Positions 22,506-34,904 of a stretch of DNA of 64,000 nucleotides are shown piece by piece; within the stretch, counting starts at the first letter, position 1; every line of letters starts with the position of its first letter. Position numbers and translations under genes: made by a program. The notes beneath the pieces were generated by a model. That model was given only the letters and a program-made list of their open reading frames with translations. It was not told where the DNA came from and did no database searches. The stretch lies in the NCBI RefSeq assembly GCF_000379625.1, contig NZ_KB903229.1, forward strand, positions 10,025-74,024, read 5' to 3'. The stretch is from Actinomycetospora chiangmaiensis DSM 45062. Its GTDB lineage: Bacteria > Actinomycetota > Actinomycetes > Mycobacteriales > Pseudonocardiaceae.

Positions 22506-24311
22506 TCAGCCCAGGACGCGGCCCAGGAAGTCGATCGCCCGCGGATAGGCGTCGAGCCGGTTGGCGCGCTTGGCCAGCCCGTGGCCCTCGTCGTCGTAGA
22601 CCACCAGCTCCACCTCGACCCCGTTGCTCCGGACCGCCGCCGCGACCTGCTCGGCCTCCGACAACGGGACCCGCGGGTCGTTGGCGCCGTGGATGACGAA
22701 CAGCGGCGCGCGCACGTCGCCGATCCGGTTGAGCGGCGAGGCGGACTCCAGGAACTCCCGGTCGCGCTCCAGCGACCCGTATTCCCGCTCGCGGTGCGCG
22801 CGACGGTACGGCGAGGTGTTCTCGAGGAACGTCACGAGCGAGGAGATGCCGACGATGTCGACCCCGGCCGCCCAGCGCTCGGGCTGGAACGACACCCCCG
22901 CGAGGACCATGTAGCCGCCGTACGAGCCGCCCCACAGCGCCGAGCGGGTCGGGTCCAGATCGAGCTGCGGCAGGAAGTCGTGGATCGCGGCGAGGTCGGC
23001 GACCGAGTCGAGCCGGCGGTCCACGTCGTCGAGGGAGTACCAGCGCTTCCCGTAGCCGACCGACCCGCGGACGTTGGGCACGAGCACCGTGTGCCCCTGC
23101 GCGACCAGCGCCTGCGTGATCGGCGAGAACGAGCGCACCGACTGACCCTCGGGGCCGCCGTGGATGATCAGCACGCTCGACCCGGTCGGGACCGCCGGGG
23201 AGTAGACGAAGCAGGGGACGGTCTCGCCGTCGGGGGTCGGGATGCCGACGCTGGTCGGCGTGACCAGGTCCAGCCCGTCGAGGTCCTCGGCCCACGAGGC
23301 CACGGTCCCGGTGCGCCCGGTCGCGGCGTCCACCAGCACGACGTCGGCGGCGACGGTCGGCGAGGTCCACGTCAGGGCGAGGCCCTGCGAGTCGGCCGAC
23401 CAGCGCGGCAACGTCAGGTAGTCCCCGACCCCGACGCCGGGCGTCACCACGTCGCGCAGGTGCGCCCCGGTCTCGGCGTCGTGGATCGCGAAGCGGGAGG
23501 AGCCGTCGTCGTCGGTCGCGACGAGCAGCAGCCGGCCGTCGGGCGAGAGTCGCCCGGAGACGTCGTGCGCGTCGTCGGTGACGAGGTACTCCAGGCTTCC
23601 CGACGACGGGTCGAGCCGGGCGATGCCCGTCCGGTCCCGTCCGCTGTTCGTGGTGACGAGGGCGGCCGAGGAGTCGGGCAGCCACTGCAGCCCGCCGTGG
23701 ATGGCCGGCTCGTCGGCGGAGGTGACCTCGGTGGTCCCGCTGCCGGCCAGGAGCAGCACCTGGGAGCTCAGCGCGGGGACGCCGGGCCGGGTCATGAGCG
23801 CGGCCGACCCGTCGGGGGCCACCGACGCGCCGCCCACCATGCCGCCGCCGTCGTAGAGCACGGTCTCCTCGCCGGACGCCACGTGGCGCAGCACCAGGTC
23901 GAAGTCGACGCCGTTGCGGCGGTTCGTCGCGTAGACGACACGGCCGTCGTCGAGGACCTCGGCGAGGGAGTGGATGTACCGGGGGTCGCGGACGAGCGGC
24001 TCGAGGTCGTCGGTCCCGAACGGGGCGGTGACGTCCTCGGGCCGGAGCAGGGAGAGCTGGGCGCGCTCGTCGCCGTCGGTGTCGTGCGAGACGACGATCG
24101 TGCGCGGCTCCACGCCCTTCAGGTAGCGCCCGGCACACGCGCCGGGCAGCGCCGTGAGCGGCCGCCGGGTGCCGTCGGGGGCCAGCTCGACCAGCTGGAC
24201 GGTGCCCGAGGTGTCGTCGCCGGCGAGGACCCGGCCGTCGGCCGCCACGTCGAAGGCCCGCCACGTTCGGGCGGAGAGCAGGCGGGTCACGAGTTCGGCG
24301 GTGTCGCTCAC
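22506..24311 (-). CDS. S9 family prolyl oligopeptidase-like serine peptidase
   Basis: A 601-residue cytoplasmic alpha/beta-hydrolase peptidase with an N-terminal beta-propeller (repeats such as [19 protein letters not shown] and [23 protein letters not shown]) and a C-terminal catalytic domain. The nucleophile motif is GGSYGGYM (Ser near residue 462), the oxyanion region is [10 protein letters not shown], and the Asp and His lie in HGANDPRVP and [10 protein letters not shown]. It resembles acylaminoacyl peptidases and dipeptidyl peptidases of S9. There is no signal peptide. It is divergent from ybaB, with a TTCCCGACGACGGG copy in the gap (24340-24353) and another inside the gene (23597-23610). 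Confidence 0.9.
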   Translation of the reverse strand: MSDTAELVTRLLSARTWRAFDVAADGRVLAGDDTSGTVQLVELAPDGTRRPLTALPGACAGRYLKGVEPRTIVVSHDTDGDERAQLSLLRPEDVTAPFGTDDLEPLVRDPRYIHSLAEVLDDGRVVYATNRRNGVDFDLVLRHVASGEETVLYDGGGMVGGASVAPDGSAALMTRPGVPALSSQVLLLAGSGTTEVTSADEPAIHGGLQWLPDSSAALVTTNSGRDRTGIARLDPSSGSLEYLVTDDAHDVSGRLSPDGRLLLVATDDDGSSRFAIHDAETGAHLRDVVTPGVGVGDYLTLPRWSADSQGLALTWTSPTVAADVVLVDAATGRTGTVASWAEDLDGLDLVTPTSVGIPTPDGETVPCFVYSPAVPTGSSVLIIHGGPEGQSVRSFSPITQALVAQGHTVLVPNVRGSVGYGKRWYSLDDVDRRLDSVADLAAIHDFLPQLDLDPTRSALWGGSYGGYMVLAGVSFQPERWAAGVDIVGISSLVTFLENTSPYRRAHREREYGSLERDREFLESASPLNRIGDVRAPLFVIHGANDPRVPLSEAEQVAAAVRSNGVEVELVVYDDEGHGLAKRANRLDAYPRAIDFLGRVLG

Positions 24312-24377
24312 GGCGCCACCCTGCCACCCGCAACCCGCGCCCGTCGTCGGGAACGCCGGAGCCCCTACCCTGGGGGT

Positions 24378-24725
24378 GTGCAGCCAGGACAGCCGGACAT
24401 GCCCGACATGGGTGCCCTCCTCCAGCAGGCGCAGGCCATGCAGGAGCAGCTCATGAACGCCCAGGCCGAACTGGCGGAGACCGAGGTGACCGGTCAGGCC
24501 GGCAACGGCCTCGTCACGGTCACCCAGACCGCCGCCGGGGAGATCCGCGGGATCACCATCGACCCCAAGGTGGTGGACCCGACCGACGTCGAGACCCTGC
24601 AGGACCTGGTGCTCGGGGCGCTCGCCGACGCCGCCGACGCCGCGCAGCAGCTCCAGGCCGAGAAGATGGGCCCGCTCGCGGGCGGGCTGGACATGGGTGG
24701 CGGCGGCCCGCAGTTGGGGATGTAG
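24378..24725 (+). CDS. YbaB/EbfC family nucleoid-associated protein
   Basis: A small DNA-binding protein of 115 residues, dimeric in homologues, with the YbaB core ([52 protein letters not shown], then [19 protein letters not shown]) and a glycine-rich tail. The gene order dnaX, ybaB, recR is widely conserved, here with an S9 peptidase inserted on the opposite strand. The GTG at 24378 or ATG at 24399 may be the start. It ends 5 bp before recR, so the two are co-transcribed. Confidence 0.92.
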   Translation: MQPGQPDMPDMGALLQQAQAMQEQLMNAQAELAETEVTGQAGNGLVTVTQTAAGEIRGITIDPKVVDPTDVETLQDLVLGALADAADAAQQLQAEKMGPLAGGLDMGGGGPQLGM

Positions 24726-24730
24726 GGAGC

Positions 24731-25360
24731 GTGTTCGAAGGCCCGGTCCAGGACCTGATCGACGAGCTCGGCCGGCTCCCCGGGATCGGGCCGAAGAGCG
24801 CCCAGCGCCTCGCGTTCCACCTCCTCGGCGCCGAGGAGGCCGACATCACGCGCCTGCAGGACGCGCTGGCCAAGGTGAAGGCCGGCGTCGTGTTCTGCGA
24901 GGTCTGCGGCAACGTCAGCGAGAAGCAGCGGTGCCGCATCTGCGCCGACGCGCGCCGCGACGCGACGCTGGTGTGCGTCGTCGAGGAGCCCAAGGACGTC
25001 ATGGCCGTGGAGCGCACCCGCGAGTTCCGCGGGCGCTACCACGTGCTCGGCGGCGCGCTCGACCCGATGGGCGGGATCGGCCCCGACCAGCTCCGCGTCC
25101 GCGAACTCCTCCGCCGCATCGGCGGTCAGCAGACCGAGGACGGGGAGCAGGAGCCGGAGATCAGCGAGGTCATCCTCGCCATGGACCCCAACACCGAGGG
25201 CGAGGCCACGGCCACCTACCTCGTCCGGCTCCTGCGCGACTTCCCGGGCCTCACCGTGACGAAGCTGGCCAGCGGCCTGCCCATGGGTGGCGACCTGGAG
25301 TTCGCCGACGAGCTGACGCTGGGCCGGGCGCTCGCCGGCAGGAGGCCGACGGCCCCGTGA
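24731..25360 (+). CDS. recR: Recombination mediator RecR
   Basis: RecFOR-pathway protein (209 residues) that loads RecA at single-strand gaps. The N-terminal helix-hairpin-helix has [17 protein letters not shown], the four-cysteine zinc finger is Cys56/59/68/71 ([16 protein letters not shown]), and the Toprim domain contains [13 protein letters not shown] and [17 protein letters not shown]. The C-terminus has the Walker B-like region with [22 protein letters not shown]. It starts at GTG 24731. Its stop codon is embedded in a 40-nt palindrome that terminates the transcript. Confidence 0.96.
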   Translation: MFEGPVQDLIDELGRLPGIGPKSAQRLAFHLLGAEEADITRLQDALAKVKAGVVFCEVCGNVSEKQRCRICADARRDATLVCVVEEPKDVMAVERTREFRGRYHVLGGALDPMGGIGPDQLRVRELLRRIGGQQTEDGEQEPEISEVILAMDPNTEGEATATYLVRLLRDFPGLTVTKLASGLPMGGDLEFADELTLGRALAGRRPTAP

Positions 25361-25396
25361 GCACTTTCCGTGGCTGCAGCCACGGAAAGTGCTCAC
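25357..25396. terminator. Perfect 40-nt palindrome at recR/leuA convergent ends
   Basis: GTGAGCACTTTCCGTGGCTG and its exact complement join without a loop, spanning the recR stop. A closely related 40-nt palindrome occurs at 63120-63159 between two other convergent genes. It probably acts as a bidirectional terminator. Confidence 0.8.
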
Positions 25397-25401
25397 AGGC
25401 G

Positions 25402-27453
<2,052 letters not shown>

Positions 27454-27490
27454 TTACCAGTCGGTAGTGATGCATGCCATCATCTGCGCC

Positions 27491-27844
27491 ATGACGCAGG
27501 ACGCCGACACCGGCTCGCAGCGCAAGGCCAACACCTCGGCGGATCTGCGGGCACTGGCGAGCAAGTCCATGTCCCTGGTGGCCTCGGTCGTCAAGATCCT
27601 GTGCACGATCTTCGCCGCGATCCTGGTCATCTACATCGTGCTGTTCGTCGCCTCGGCCAACCAGAGCAACGGGATCTTCACGTTCTTCGCCGACGCGGCG
27701 AACAACCTCACGCTCGGCATCGGCGACCTGTTCGTGCCGTCGAGCGAGTCGCTCAAGGTGATCCTCAACTTCGGCCTCGCCGCCGTCGTGTGGCTCATCA
27801 TCGGGGCCGTCGTCGCGCGCATCCTCAACGCACTGGCGCCGTGA
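27491..27844 (+). CDS. Small membrane protein of unknown function
   Basis: A 117-residue protein with two predicted transmembrane helices (about 33-55, [20 protein letters not shown], and 88-109, [21 protein letters not shown]), a polar N-terminus and a short extracytoplasmic loop ([19 protein letters not shown]). It lies about 80 bp upstream of ask on the same strand. I do not recognise a family. The ATG at 27491 is chosen; an in-frame ATG at 27467 would add eight residues. Neither has a strong ribosome binding site. Confidence 0.75.
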   Translation: MTQDADTGSQRKANTSADLRALASKSMSLVASVVKILCTIFAAILVIYIVLFVASANQSNGIFTFFADAANNLTLGIGDLFVPSSESLKVILNFGLAAVVWLIIGAVVARILNALAP

Positions 27845-27926
27845 GCGAAGGCTCATATCCGGCCATTTCGGCTCGGCTAGGGTGGACGCCGCCAACGTCA
27901 ACCCGAGGAGCCGGAGGTCGGTCGCC

Positions 27927-29192
27927 GTGGCGCTCGTCGTCCAGAAGTACGGCGGGTCGTCCGTCCAGTCCGCGGAGCGCATCAAGCGCGTCGCGGAACG
28001 GATCATGCGGACCCGCAAGGACGGCAACGACGTGGTGGTGGTCGCCTCCGCGATGGGCGACACCACCGACGAGCTGACGGACCTCGCGCTCGCCGTGCAC
28101 CCGGCGCCGCCGCCCCGCGAGCTGGACATGCTCCTGACGTCGGGCGAGCGCATCTCCAACGCGCTGCTCGCCATGGCGATCAACGCGCTCGGTGGCCGGG
28201 CGCGGAGCTTCACCGGCTCGCAGGCCGGGATGATCACCACCGGCAAGCACGGCGACGCCCGCATCATCGAGGTGACGCCGGGCCGCATCTTCTCCGCGCT
28301 GGCCGAGGACGGCGTCGCGCTCGTCGCGGGCTTCCAGGGCGTGAGCGCGGACTCCAAGGAGATCACGACGCTCGGCCGCGGCGGGTCGGACACCACCGCC
28401 GTCGCGATGGCCGCGGCGATGCAGGCCGACGTCTGCGAGATCTACACCGACGTGGACGGCGTCTACTCCGCCGACCCGCGGATCGTCCCGAACGCGAAGC
28501 TGCTCGAGACCATCACCTACGAGGAGATGCTCGAGATGGCCGCGTGCGGGGCGAAGGTGCTGCACCTGCGCGCGGTGGAGTACGCGCGCCGCGAGGGCGT
28601 GCCGCTGCGCGTGCGGTCCTCGTACACCGACCAGCCCGGCACGACGATCGTCGGGTCCATCGAGGAGCTCAGCGTGGAACAGGCCGTCCTCACCGGGGTC
28701 GCGCACGACCGGTCCGAGGCCAAGGTGACCGTCGTCGGCGTGCCCGACCAGCCCGGCTTCGCCGCCCGCATCTTCCGGGCGGTCGCCGACGTGGACATCA
28801 ACATCGACATGGTGCTGCAGAACATCTCGCACCTGAAGACGGGCAAGACCGACGTGACGTTCACGCTGCCGGTCAAGGACGGCCCCCGCGCGGTCGAGGC
28901 GCTCTCCGCCGTGCAGGGCGAGGTCGGCCACGAGGAGGTCATCTACGACGAGCACGTCGGCAAGGTGACCCTCGTCGGTGCCGGCATGCGCAGCCACCCC
29001 GGCGTCACCGCGACCTTCTGCGAGTCGCTCGCGGAGGCCGGCGTGAACATCGAGATGATGAACACCTCGGAGATCCGCATCTCCGCGCTCATCCGCGACA
29101 CCCAGCTCGACGACGCCGTGCGCGCCCTCCACGAGGCCTTCGACCTCGGCGGCGACACCGAGGCCGTCGTCCACGCCGGCACCGGTCGGTAA
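27927..29192 (+). CDS. ask: Aspartate kinase
   Basis: Phosphorylates aspartate, the first step towards lysine, threonine, methionine and diaminopimelate. The N-terminal kinase domain begins [19 protein letters not shown], with [14 protein letters not shown] and [16 protein letters not shown]. The C-terminal half holds two ACT domains ([21 protein letters not shown] and [20 protein letters not shown]) for feedback by lysine/threonine. Length is 421 residues. GTG 27927 follows GGAGG. In corynebacteria a second, shorter beta subunit starts inside this gene; a comparable internal start was not confirmed. asd follows after 12 bp. Confidence 0.96.
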   Translation: MALVVQKYGGSSVQSAERIKRVAERIMRTRKDGNDVVVVASAMGDTTDELTDLALAVHPAPPPRELDMLLTSGERISNALLAMAINALGGRARSFTGSQAGMITTGKHGDARIIEVTPGRIFSALAEDGVALVAGFQGVSADSKEITTLGRGGSDTTAVAMAAAMQADVCEIYTDVDGVYSADPRIVPNAKLLETITYEEMLEMAACGAKVLHLRAVEYARREGVPLRVRSSYTDQPGTTIVGSIEELSVEQAVLTGVAHDRSEAKVTVVGVPDQPGFAARIFRAVADVDINIDMVLQNISHLKTGKTDVTFTLPVKDGPRAVEALSAVQGEVGHEEVIYDEHVGKVTLVGAGMRSHPGVTATFCESLAEAGVNIEMMNTSEIRISALIRDTQLDDAVRALHEAFDLGGDTEAVVHAGTGR

Positions 29193-29204
29193 GGAGTACC
29201 TGCA

Positions 29205-30257
29205 GTGACCACCCTCGCCATCGTCGGCGCCACCGGTGCGGTCGGCTCCGTCATGATCGACATCATCGACGCGCGGGAGACCGTGCCGTGGTCGGAGATC
29301 CGGCTCATCGCGTCTCCCCGCTCGGCCGGCCGGCGGCTCACCGTCCGCGGGCAGGAGATCGAGGTGATCGCGCTGTCGGAGGAGGCCTTCGACGGCGTCG
29401 ACATCGCGATGTTCGACGTGCCCGACGAGGTCAGCGCCACGTGGGCGCCCGTCGCGGCCGCCCGCGGCGCGATCGCGGTCGACAACTCCGGGGCGTTCCG
29501 CATGGACCCGGAGGTCCCGCTGGTGGTGCCCGAGGTCAACGCGGCCGCGGCGCACGAGCGACCCAAGGGCATCGTCTCGAACCCGAACTGCACGACGCTG
29601 TCGATGATGGCGGCCATCGGGGCCCTGCACCGCGCCTTCACGCTCACCGAGCTCGTCGTCGCGAGCTACCAGGCCGCCTCGGGGGCGGGCCAGGAGGGTA
29701 TCGACCGGCTGCAGGCCGAGGTGTCCGCGGTGGCGGGCAAGGGCGTCGGTCATCGCGCCGGCGACGTCCGCGAGGCACTCTCCGCGGCCGGGCTGCCCGC
29801 CGAGTCGCCGTTTCCGGCGCCGCTGGCGCTCAACGTCGTGCCCTGGGCGGGCTCGTACCGCGACGGCGGGTGGAGCTCCGAGGAGCTCAAGGTCCGCAAC
29901 GAGTCGCGCAAGATCCTCGGGATCGACGACCTCAAGGTGTCCGCGACCTGCGTGCGCGTCCCCGTCGTCACCACCCACGCGCTGGCCGTGCACGCGACGT
30001 TCGCCTCGCCCGTCGAGGTCGAGACCGCCCGGCAGGTGTTCGCCGCACAGCCCTCGATCGTCGTGGTCGACGAGCCGCAGCAGGGCCGGTTCCCGACCCC
30101 GGCCGACGTCGTCGGCGAGGACCCCACCTACGTCGGGCGCATCCGGCAGGCGCTGGACTTCCCGAACACGCTCGACTTCTTCGTGTGCGGGGACAACCTG
30201 CGCAAGGGTGCGGCGCTCAACACCTACGAGATCGCCGAGGAGCTCGTGCGTTCCTGA
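29205..30257 (+). CDS. asd: Aspartate-semialdehyde dehydrogenase
   Basis: Reduces aspartyl phosphate to the semialdehyde using NADPH, the step after aspartate kinase (350 residues). The nucleotide loop [13 protein letters not shown], the nucleophile Cys129 in [10 protein letters not shown], the [12 protein letters not shown] segment and the [16 protein letters not shown] region with the catalytic His are all intact. GTG 29205 is preceded by AAGGAG. It is operonic with ask, and the stop lies in a one-mismatch copy of TTCCCGACGACGGG (30251-30264) that leads into a terminator hairpin. Confidence 0.96.
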   Translation: MTTLAIVGATGAVGSVMIDIIDARETVPWSEIRLIASPRSAGRRLTVRGQEIEVIALSEEAFDGVDIAMFDVPDEVSATWAPVAAARGAIAVDNSGAFRMDPEVPLVVPEVNAAAAHERPKGIVSNPNCTTLSMMAAIGALHRAFTLTELVVASYQAASGAGQEGIDRLQAEVSAVAGKGVGHRAGDVREALSAAGLPAESPFPAPLALNVVPWAGSYRDGGWSSEELKVRNESRKILGIDDLKVSATCVRVPVVTTHALAVHATFASPVEVETARQVFAAQPSIVVVDEPQQGRFPTPADVVGEDPTYVGRIRQALDFPNTLDFFVCGDNLRKGAALNTYEIAEELVRS

Positions 30258-30260
30258 CGA

Positions 30261-30297
30261 CGGGTCCGGTCCGCGTGCGCGGACCGGCACCGACCCG
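30261..30297 (+). terminator. Hairpin terminator after ask-asd
   Basis: Outer arms CGGGTC/GACCCG and inner arms CCGGTCCGCG/CGCGGACCGG form a strong hairpin a few bases after the asd stop. Confidence 0.7.
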
Positions 30298-30379
30298 CCG
30301 TCGGGACGGAGGCGTGTAGCGACGTCGGCCGATCGGGTAGGCACTACGGATCGCGCTTTCGCGGACGAGAGGTGACCCG

Positions 30380-31873
30380 TTGAGCTCCGACGACCTGACC
30401 ACGAACGTCGCCACCGACGACGCCGGCATCCCGGTGCAGAGCCAGGAATTCTCGATGACGGTCGGGCCGGGCGGCCCGATCCTGCTCCAGGACCACTACC
30501 TGATCGAGCAGATGGCGAACTTCAACCGGGAGCGCATCCCGGAACGCCAGCCGCACGCCAAGGGCTCCGGCGCGTTCGGCACCTTCGAGGTGACCCAGGA
30601 CGTCACGGCGTTCACGAAGGCCGCGGTCTTCTCCCCGGGTGAGGTCACCGAGGGGATCATCCGGTTCTCCACCGTCGCCGGGGAGCGGGGCAGCCCCGAC
30701 ACGTGGCGCGACCCGCGCGGGTGGTCGCTGAAGCTGTACACCCGCGAGGGCAACTGGGACATGGTCGGCAACAACACGCCGGTCTTCTTCATCCGCGACC
30801 CCATGAAGTTCCAGAACTTCATCCGCTCGCAGAAGCGCCGTGCCGACAACGGCCTGCGCGACCACGACATGCAGTGGGACTTCTGGACGCTGTCGCCGGA
30901 GTCGAAGCACCAGGTCACCTGGCTGATGGGCGACCGCGGCGTCCCCGAGACCTGGCGCCACATGAACGGCTACTCGAGCCACACCTACATGTGGATCAAC
31001 GCCGCCGGCGAGGAGTTCTGGGTCAAGTACCACTTCATCTCGGACCAGGGCGTCCGGACGATGACGCAGGACCGCGCCGACGAGATGTGCGGGATCGACA
31101 ACGACTACCACCGCCGCGACCTGTTCGACGCGATCGCGGGCGGGGACTTCCCGTCGTGGACGCTGAAGGTGCAGATCATGCCCTTCGAGGACGCGAAGAC
31201 CTACCGGTTCAACCCGTTCGACCTCACCAAGGTGTGGCCGCACTCGGACTACCCGCTGCAGGAGGTCGGGCGGCTCACGCTGAACCGGAACCCGGTCGAC
31301 TTCCACACCGAGATCGAGCAGGTCGCGTTCGAGCCGAACAACCAGCCGCCCGGGCTCGGGCTCTCGCCCGACCGGATGCTGCTCGCCCGCGGGTTCTCCT
31401 ACGCCGACGCGCACCGGGCCCGGCTCGGGGTCAACTACAAACAGATCCCGGTGAACGCGCCGAAGAACCCGACGAACGCGCAGACCCACGCCGGGGCCAT
31501 GCGGGTGGTCAACTCGGTCGACCCGGTCTACGTGCCGAACTCGAAGGGCAGCCCGCAGGTCCCGCAGGGCCACGTGAACCAGCCGCCGACCTGGTACGCC
31601 GACGGCGACATCCAGCGGGCCGCGTACGTGCAGCACCCGGAGGACTCCGACGAGGGTCAGGCCCGGACGCTGATGATGGAGGTCTGGGGCGACGACGCGC
31701 GCGACCGCTTCGTCACGAACGTCTCGGGCCATCTTGCCGGCGGTGTCGGCGAGGACGTCCTCGAGCGGGCGTTCGACTACTGGCGCTCGATCGACCAGGG
31801 CATGGGCGACCGCGTCGAGCAGGCCACCCGGGAGCTCCTGGGCCACGAGAGCAGGCAGCTCGCGCAGAGCTGA
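30380..31873 (+). CDS. katA: Haem catalase
   Basis: Monofunctional small-subunit catalase (497 residues) that removes hydrogen peroxide. The distal His is in [12 protein letters not shown] (His59), the Asn in [13 protein letters not shown], and the proximal haem Tyr in the [19 protein letters not shown] motif. The start is TTG at 30380, supported by GAGAGGTGA upstream; the N-terminal [20 protein letters not shown] is family-typical. No FurA or OxyR gene is adjacent. The next gene is dps, so this is an oxidative-stress pair with separate terminators. Confidence 0.95.
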   Translation: MSSDDLTTNVATDDAGIPVQSQEFSMTVGPGGPILLQDHYLIEQMANFNRERIPERQPHAKGSGAFGTFEVTQDVTAFTKAAVFSPGEVTEGIIRFSTVAGERGSPDTWRDPRGWSLKLYTREGNWDMVGNNTPVFFIRDPMKFQNFIRSQKRRADNGLRDHDMQWDFWTLSPESKHQVTWLMGDRGVPETWRHMNGYSSHTYMWINAAGEEFWVKYHFISDQGVRTMTQDRADEMCGIDNDYHRRDLFDAIAGGDFPSWTLKVQIMPFEDAKTYRFNPFDLTKVWPHSDYPLQEVGRLTLNRNPVDFHTEIEQVAFEPNNQPPGLGLSPDRMLLARGFSYADAHRARLGVNYKQIPVNAPKNPTNAQTHAGAMRVVNSVDPVYVPNSKGSPQVPQGHVNQPPTWYADGDIQRAAYVQHPEDSDEGQARTLMMEVWGDDARDRFVTNVSGHLAGGVGEDVLERAFDYWRSIDQGMGDRVEQATRELLGHESRQLAQS

Positions 31874-31886
31874 CCCCGCGGACCCG

Positions 31887-31923
31887 CCGAGGCCCGTCCC
31901 ACCGATCGTGGGGCGGGTCTCGG
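31887..31923 (+). terminator. Hairpin terminator after katA
   Basis: CCGAGGCCCGTCCCAC pairs with GTGGGGCGGGTCTCGG around a CGATC loop (two G:T or mismatched positions), followed by TGTGTGT. Confidence 0.7.
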
Positions 31924-32008
31924 TGTGTGTGGGCAGGATCCGGGTGACCCGGGTGGTGGACCCACCGTGAGCGGCCGCCGCCGACGGCCGCGGGAGGAGC
32001 GAGACACC

Positions 32009-32488
32009 ATGACCACCGCGCCCATCACGAGCCCGCTGCCCGCCGAGGCGCAGGAGGTCGTCGGCCGGGTGCTGCAGGAGGCCGTCGCCGACCTCACCGA
32101 TCTGTCCCTCATCGGCAAGCAGGCGCACTGGAACGTGCTCGGCCGGACGTTCCGGGACGCGCACCTGCACCTCGACGAGCTGGTCGACCTCGCCCGCACG
32201 CAGACCGACGAGGTCGCCGAGCGGGCCGCGGCACTGGGCATCTCGCCCGACGGCCGCGCCGAGACGGTGGCCAAGCAGAGCGGCCTGCCCACCTTCGACG
32301 AGGGCTGGCGGTCCGTCGAGGACGTCACCGCGGCGATCGTCGAGATCCTCGCCGTCCTCGTCGAGCGCCACCGTGCCCGCATCGCCGAGACCTCGCAGCC
32401 GGACCCGGTGACCGAGGACCTGCTCATCGGGCAGACCGCGAAGCTCGAGGAGGCCCACTGGATGTGGCAGGCCAAGCAGGCCGGCTGA
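32009..32488 (+). CDS. dps: Dps family ferritin-like DNA-protection protein
   Basis: A 159-residue mini-ferritin that oxidises and stores iron using peroxide and may coat DNA. The ferroxidase region IGKQAHWNVLGRTFRDAHLHLDELVD has the conserved His and Asp/Glu ligands, and the C-terminal helix has TAKLEEAHWMWQA. ATG 32009 follows GGGAGGAG. It is next to katA on the same strand but separated by a terminator, so it probably has its own promoter. It ends at a strong shared terminator. Confidence 0.94.
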   Translation: MTTAPITSPLPAEAQEVVGRVLQEAVADLTDLSLIGKQAHWNVLGRTFRDAHLHLDELVDLARTQTDEVAERAAALGISPDGRAETVAKQSGLPTFDEGWRSVEDVTAAIVEILAVLVERHRARIAETSQPDPVTEDLLIGQTAKLEEAHWMWQAKQAG

Positions 32489-32508
32489 TCCTCGGACACC
32501 CATTGAGC

Positions 32509-32555
32509 GCGAAGGGCCCCTCCGGTCGGACAGATCGACCGGAGGGGCCCTTCGC
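32509..32555. terminator. Strong bidirectional terminator (dps / NAD-binding protein)
   Basis: Perfect 20-bp arms (GCGAAGGGCCCCTCCGGTCG and complement) flank a 7-nt loop between convergent genes. The upper stem resembles the rskA terminator at 12474-12498. Confidence 0.85.
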
Positions 32556-32566
32556 TCGTGCAGGGC

Positions 32567-33484
32567 TCAGTACTTCGAGCCCTTCGACGGGGCGAAGTAG
32601 TGCCCCTTGTCGAGGTCCTCGAGCAGGCCCGGGCCGGTCGGCTGCCAGCCCGTCACCTCACGGGTGATCGCGCTGGTCGCCGGGCTGTCCAGGCCCAGGA
32701 AGCCGCCGAGGAAGCCGAAGTGCTCGCCGATGCGCTCGCTCGGGATCGACTCGACCGGCACGTCGAGGTGGCGCCCGATGGTCTCGGCGATCTCCCGGAG
32801 CGGGATGCCCTCGTCGGCCACGCCGTGCAGGACGGAGCCCGCGGGCGCGACCTCGACCGCCAGGCGGAACAGGCGGGCCGCGTCCTCCCGCGCCACCGCC
32901 GTCCACCGGGCCGAGCCGTCGCCCGGGTACCCCGAGACCCCGTGCCGCCGGGCGACGTCGATCAGGGTCGGCACGAAGCCGGCGTCCCCGTCGCCGTGGA
33001 CGGTGGGGGAGAGTCGGACGACGGAGGTCCGCAGGCGGGGGGCGAGGGCCAGGACGGCGGTCGTCGAGGCCTGGCGGCCCGCGGCCATGGAGTCCGGGGC
33101 CGGCACGTCCCGTTCGGTCGCGGGCTCGCCCGAGGCCAGGCCGAGGATGCCTCCGGCGATCGTCAGCGCGCCGCCGTCGGGAAGACCCTCGCCGAGGGCG
33201 GTGATCGCGGCGATGTCCGAGCCGACCGCGTCGGCGAAGCCGCCGGAGAAGGCGATGTCGTGGCGGAAGCCGAGGTGGATCACGGCGTCGGCCGCGCCGG
33301 CGGCCGAGCGCAGGACGTCGAGGTCGGTGAGGTCGCCGCGGACGACGGTGGCGCCGGCGGCCTCGACCGCGGCGGCGGAGGCGTCGGAGCGGGCGAGCCC
33401 GGCGACGGTGTGACCGGCGGCGAGCAGGTCCGGGACGACGGCGGAGCCGATCCAGCCGGACGCGCCGGTGACGAACACGCGCAT
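32567..33484 (-). CDS. NAD(P)-dependent epimerase/reductase (extended SDR family)
   Basis: A 305-residue Rossmann-fold protein of the NAD-dependent epimerase/dehydratase group. The cofactor loop VTGASGWIGSAV, the ATVVRGDLTD strand and the AADAVIHLGF segment are clear. The usual YxxxK motif is not obvious (the region reads DSMAAGRQASTTAVLAL), so it may be an atypical SDR that binds cofactor without classic catalysis. It is transcribed divergently from a TetR gene, with two palindromic operators between them. It is probably a TetR-induced stress or detoxification protein; the substrate is unknown. Confidence 0.85.
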   Translation of the reverse strand: MRVFVTGASGWIGSAVVPDLLAAGHTVAGLARSDASAAAVEAAGATVVRGDLTDLDVLRSAAGAADAVIHLGFRHDIAFSGGFADAVGSDIAAITALGEGLPDGGALTIAGGILGLASGEPATERDVPAPDSMAAGRQASTTAVLALAPRLRTSVVRLSPTVHGDGDAGFVPTLIDVARRHGVSGYPGDGSARWTAVAREDAARLFRLAVEVAPAGSVLHGVADEGIPLREIAETIGRHLDVPVESIPSERIGEHFGFLGGFLGLDSPATSAITREVTGWQPTGPGLLEDLDKGHYFAPSKGSKY

Positions 33485-33517
33485 GAGGAGAACCTCCGAG
33501 AGAACGGTCGCCGCGGA

Positions 33518-33564
33518 TGTCAGCGACTGACATGGACGCTACACCTTCATGTCAGTCGCTGACA
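33518..33564. promoter_or_regulatory. Paired TetR operators in divergent promoter
   Basis: Two 15-bp palindromes, TGTCAGCGACTGACA (33518-33532) and TGTCAGTCGCTGACA (33550-33564), lie 32 bp apart centre to centre (about three helical turns) between the SDR and TetR genes. The second copy is the reverse complement of the first. Such symmetry strongly suggests binding by the adjacent TetR protein. Confidence 0.8.
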
Positions 33565-33580
33565 TCCCTAGGATGGACGG

Positions 33581-34144
33581 ATGGGTCGATGGCAGCCGGG
33601 CGCGCAGGGACGCCTGCAGCAGGCTGCGATGGAGCTCATCGTCGAGCGCGGCTACGACGGGGTCACCGTCGCGGAGATCGCGGAGCGCGCCGGGCTCACC
33701 GAGCGCACGTTCTTCCGGCACTTCGCCGACAAGCGCGAGGTGCTGTTCGCCGGGCAGGAGCAGTTCGCCGCCGGGGTCGTCGAGGCGCTCACGGCCGCCC
33801 CGCCGCAGCTGACGCCGCTGGAGGCCGTGGTCGCCGGGCTCGCGGCGGCCGGGACGTGGCTGAACGACGAGCGACGGGCCGGGTCCCGGGTCCGGCAGGG
33901 CGTCATCGACGCCCACCCCGAACTGCAGGAACGCGAACTGATCAAGCTCGCGCGCGTGGCCGCCGCGATGGCCACGAGTCTGCAGGAGCGCGGGGTCGGG
34001 CACGCCGAGGCGGTCCTGGCGGCCGAGGCCGGGATGGCGGCCTTCCGGCTCGCCTTCACCCGGTGGGTCGACGACCCGGGCGAGCACGACCTCCCGTGGC
34101 ACCTCGACGCCGCGGTCGAGGGCCTCCGGGCGGTCGTGGCCTGA
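33581..34144 (+). CDS. TetR family transcriptional regulator
   Basis: A 187-residue TetR protein with the helix-turn-helix VTVAEIAERAGLTERTFFRHFADKREVL and a C-terminal domain (VRQGVIDAHPELQERELIKLARVAAAMATSL) of the type found in MftR-like and related regulators. The operators at 33518-33564, immediately upstream, imply control of itself and the divergent SDR gene. It starts 16 bp after the second operator, so binding would block both promoters. Confidence 0.9.
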   Translation: MGRWQPGAQGRLQQAAMELIVERGYDGVTVAEIAERAGLTERTFFRHFADKREVLFAGQEQFAAGVVEALTAAPPQLTPLEAVVAGLAAAGTWLNDERRAGSRVRQGVIDAHPELQERELIKLARVAAAMATSLQERGVGHAEAVLAAEAGMAAFRLAFTRWVDDPGEHDLPWHLDAAVEGLRAVVA

Positions 34145-34894
34145 TCAGGCCCGGGCGTCGCCCAGGTGACCGCGGGCGGCCTCCTCGAGGTGCGTCAGGT
34201 CGCTCGCGACGCTGCACCAGGTGAAGCCCTCGGCGAACCGGCGCGACGCGACGACCCCGCTCGGCGTGTGGATTCCGGCGATGATGCCCGCGGCCGCGCA
34301 CGCCGTGCGGACGCGCTCGAGGGCCCGGTCGAAGACGTCGTCGTAGGCCGGGTCGTCCGGCGCGGCGCCGCCGAGGCCCAGTCGCAGATCGGACGGGCCG
34401 ATGTAGAGGCCGTCGACGCCCGGCACCGCGGCGATCTCCTCGACCGCCTCGAGCCCCTCCGCGGTCTCGATCATGGGCAGGCAGAGGACGGCCGCGTCGG
34501 CCTCCCTGGGCCGCGCCGGGAAGCGCAGTTCCGCGCGGACCGGACCCATGGACCGGCGTCCCGTCGGGGGGTAGCGGCACGCCGCGACCGCGGCACGGGC
34601 GTCGTCGGCCGAGTTCACCATCGGGATGACCACGCCCGCCGCGCCCGCGTCGAGGGCCTGTCCGATCCAGAACTGCTGGTTGTCCTGCACCCGCACGAGC
34701 CCCGCGCAGCCACGGGCGTCGAGCGCCGTGAGGCCGTCGAGCAGGGCGCGGTAGTCGAGCAGGCCGTGCTGCGCGTCGAAGCAGACGTAGTCGTAGCCGA
34801 CCCCCGCCACCCGCTCCACGGCCTGCGGGTTGTCCGAGAGCACCCAGTAGCCGATGGTCCGCGCGCCGCTGCGCAGCTTCTCCGCGAGAATCAC
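34145..34894 (-). CDS. HpcH/HpaI family class II aldolase
   Basis: A 249-residue metal-dependent aldolase-type TIM barrel related to 2,4-dihydroxyhept-2-ene-1,7-dioate aldolase and citrate lyase beta. Family motifs are VCFDAQHGLLDY, the GAAGVVIPMVNSADDARAAVAACRYPPTGRRS segment with the conserved Arg-Ser, LPMIETAEGLEAVEEIAAVPGVDGLYIGPSDLRLGLG (Glu and Asp metal ligands) and GIIAGIHTP. GTG 34894 follows AGGAGA. It follows the S9 peptidase by 10 bp on the same strand. It cleaves or forms a carbon-carbon bond with pyruvate as one likely product; the physiological substrate is unknown. Confidence 0.88.
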   Translation of the reverse strand: MILAEKLRSGARTIGYWVLSDNPQAVERVAGVGYDYVCFDAQHGLLDYRALLDGLTALDARGCAGLVRVQDNQQFWIGQALDAGAAGVVIPMVNSADDARAAVAACRYPPTGRRSMGPVRAELRFPARPREADAAVLCLPMIETAEGLEAVEEIAAVPGVDGLYIGPSDLRLGLGGAAPDDPAYDDVFDRALERVRTACAAAGIIAGIHTPSGVVASRRFAEGFTWCSVASDLTHLEEAARGHLGDARA

Positions 34895-34904
34895 GCGGGT
34901 TCTC

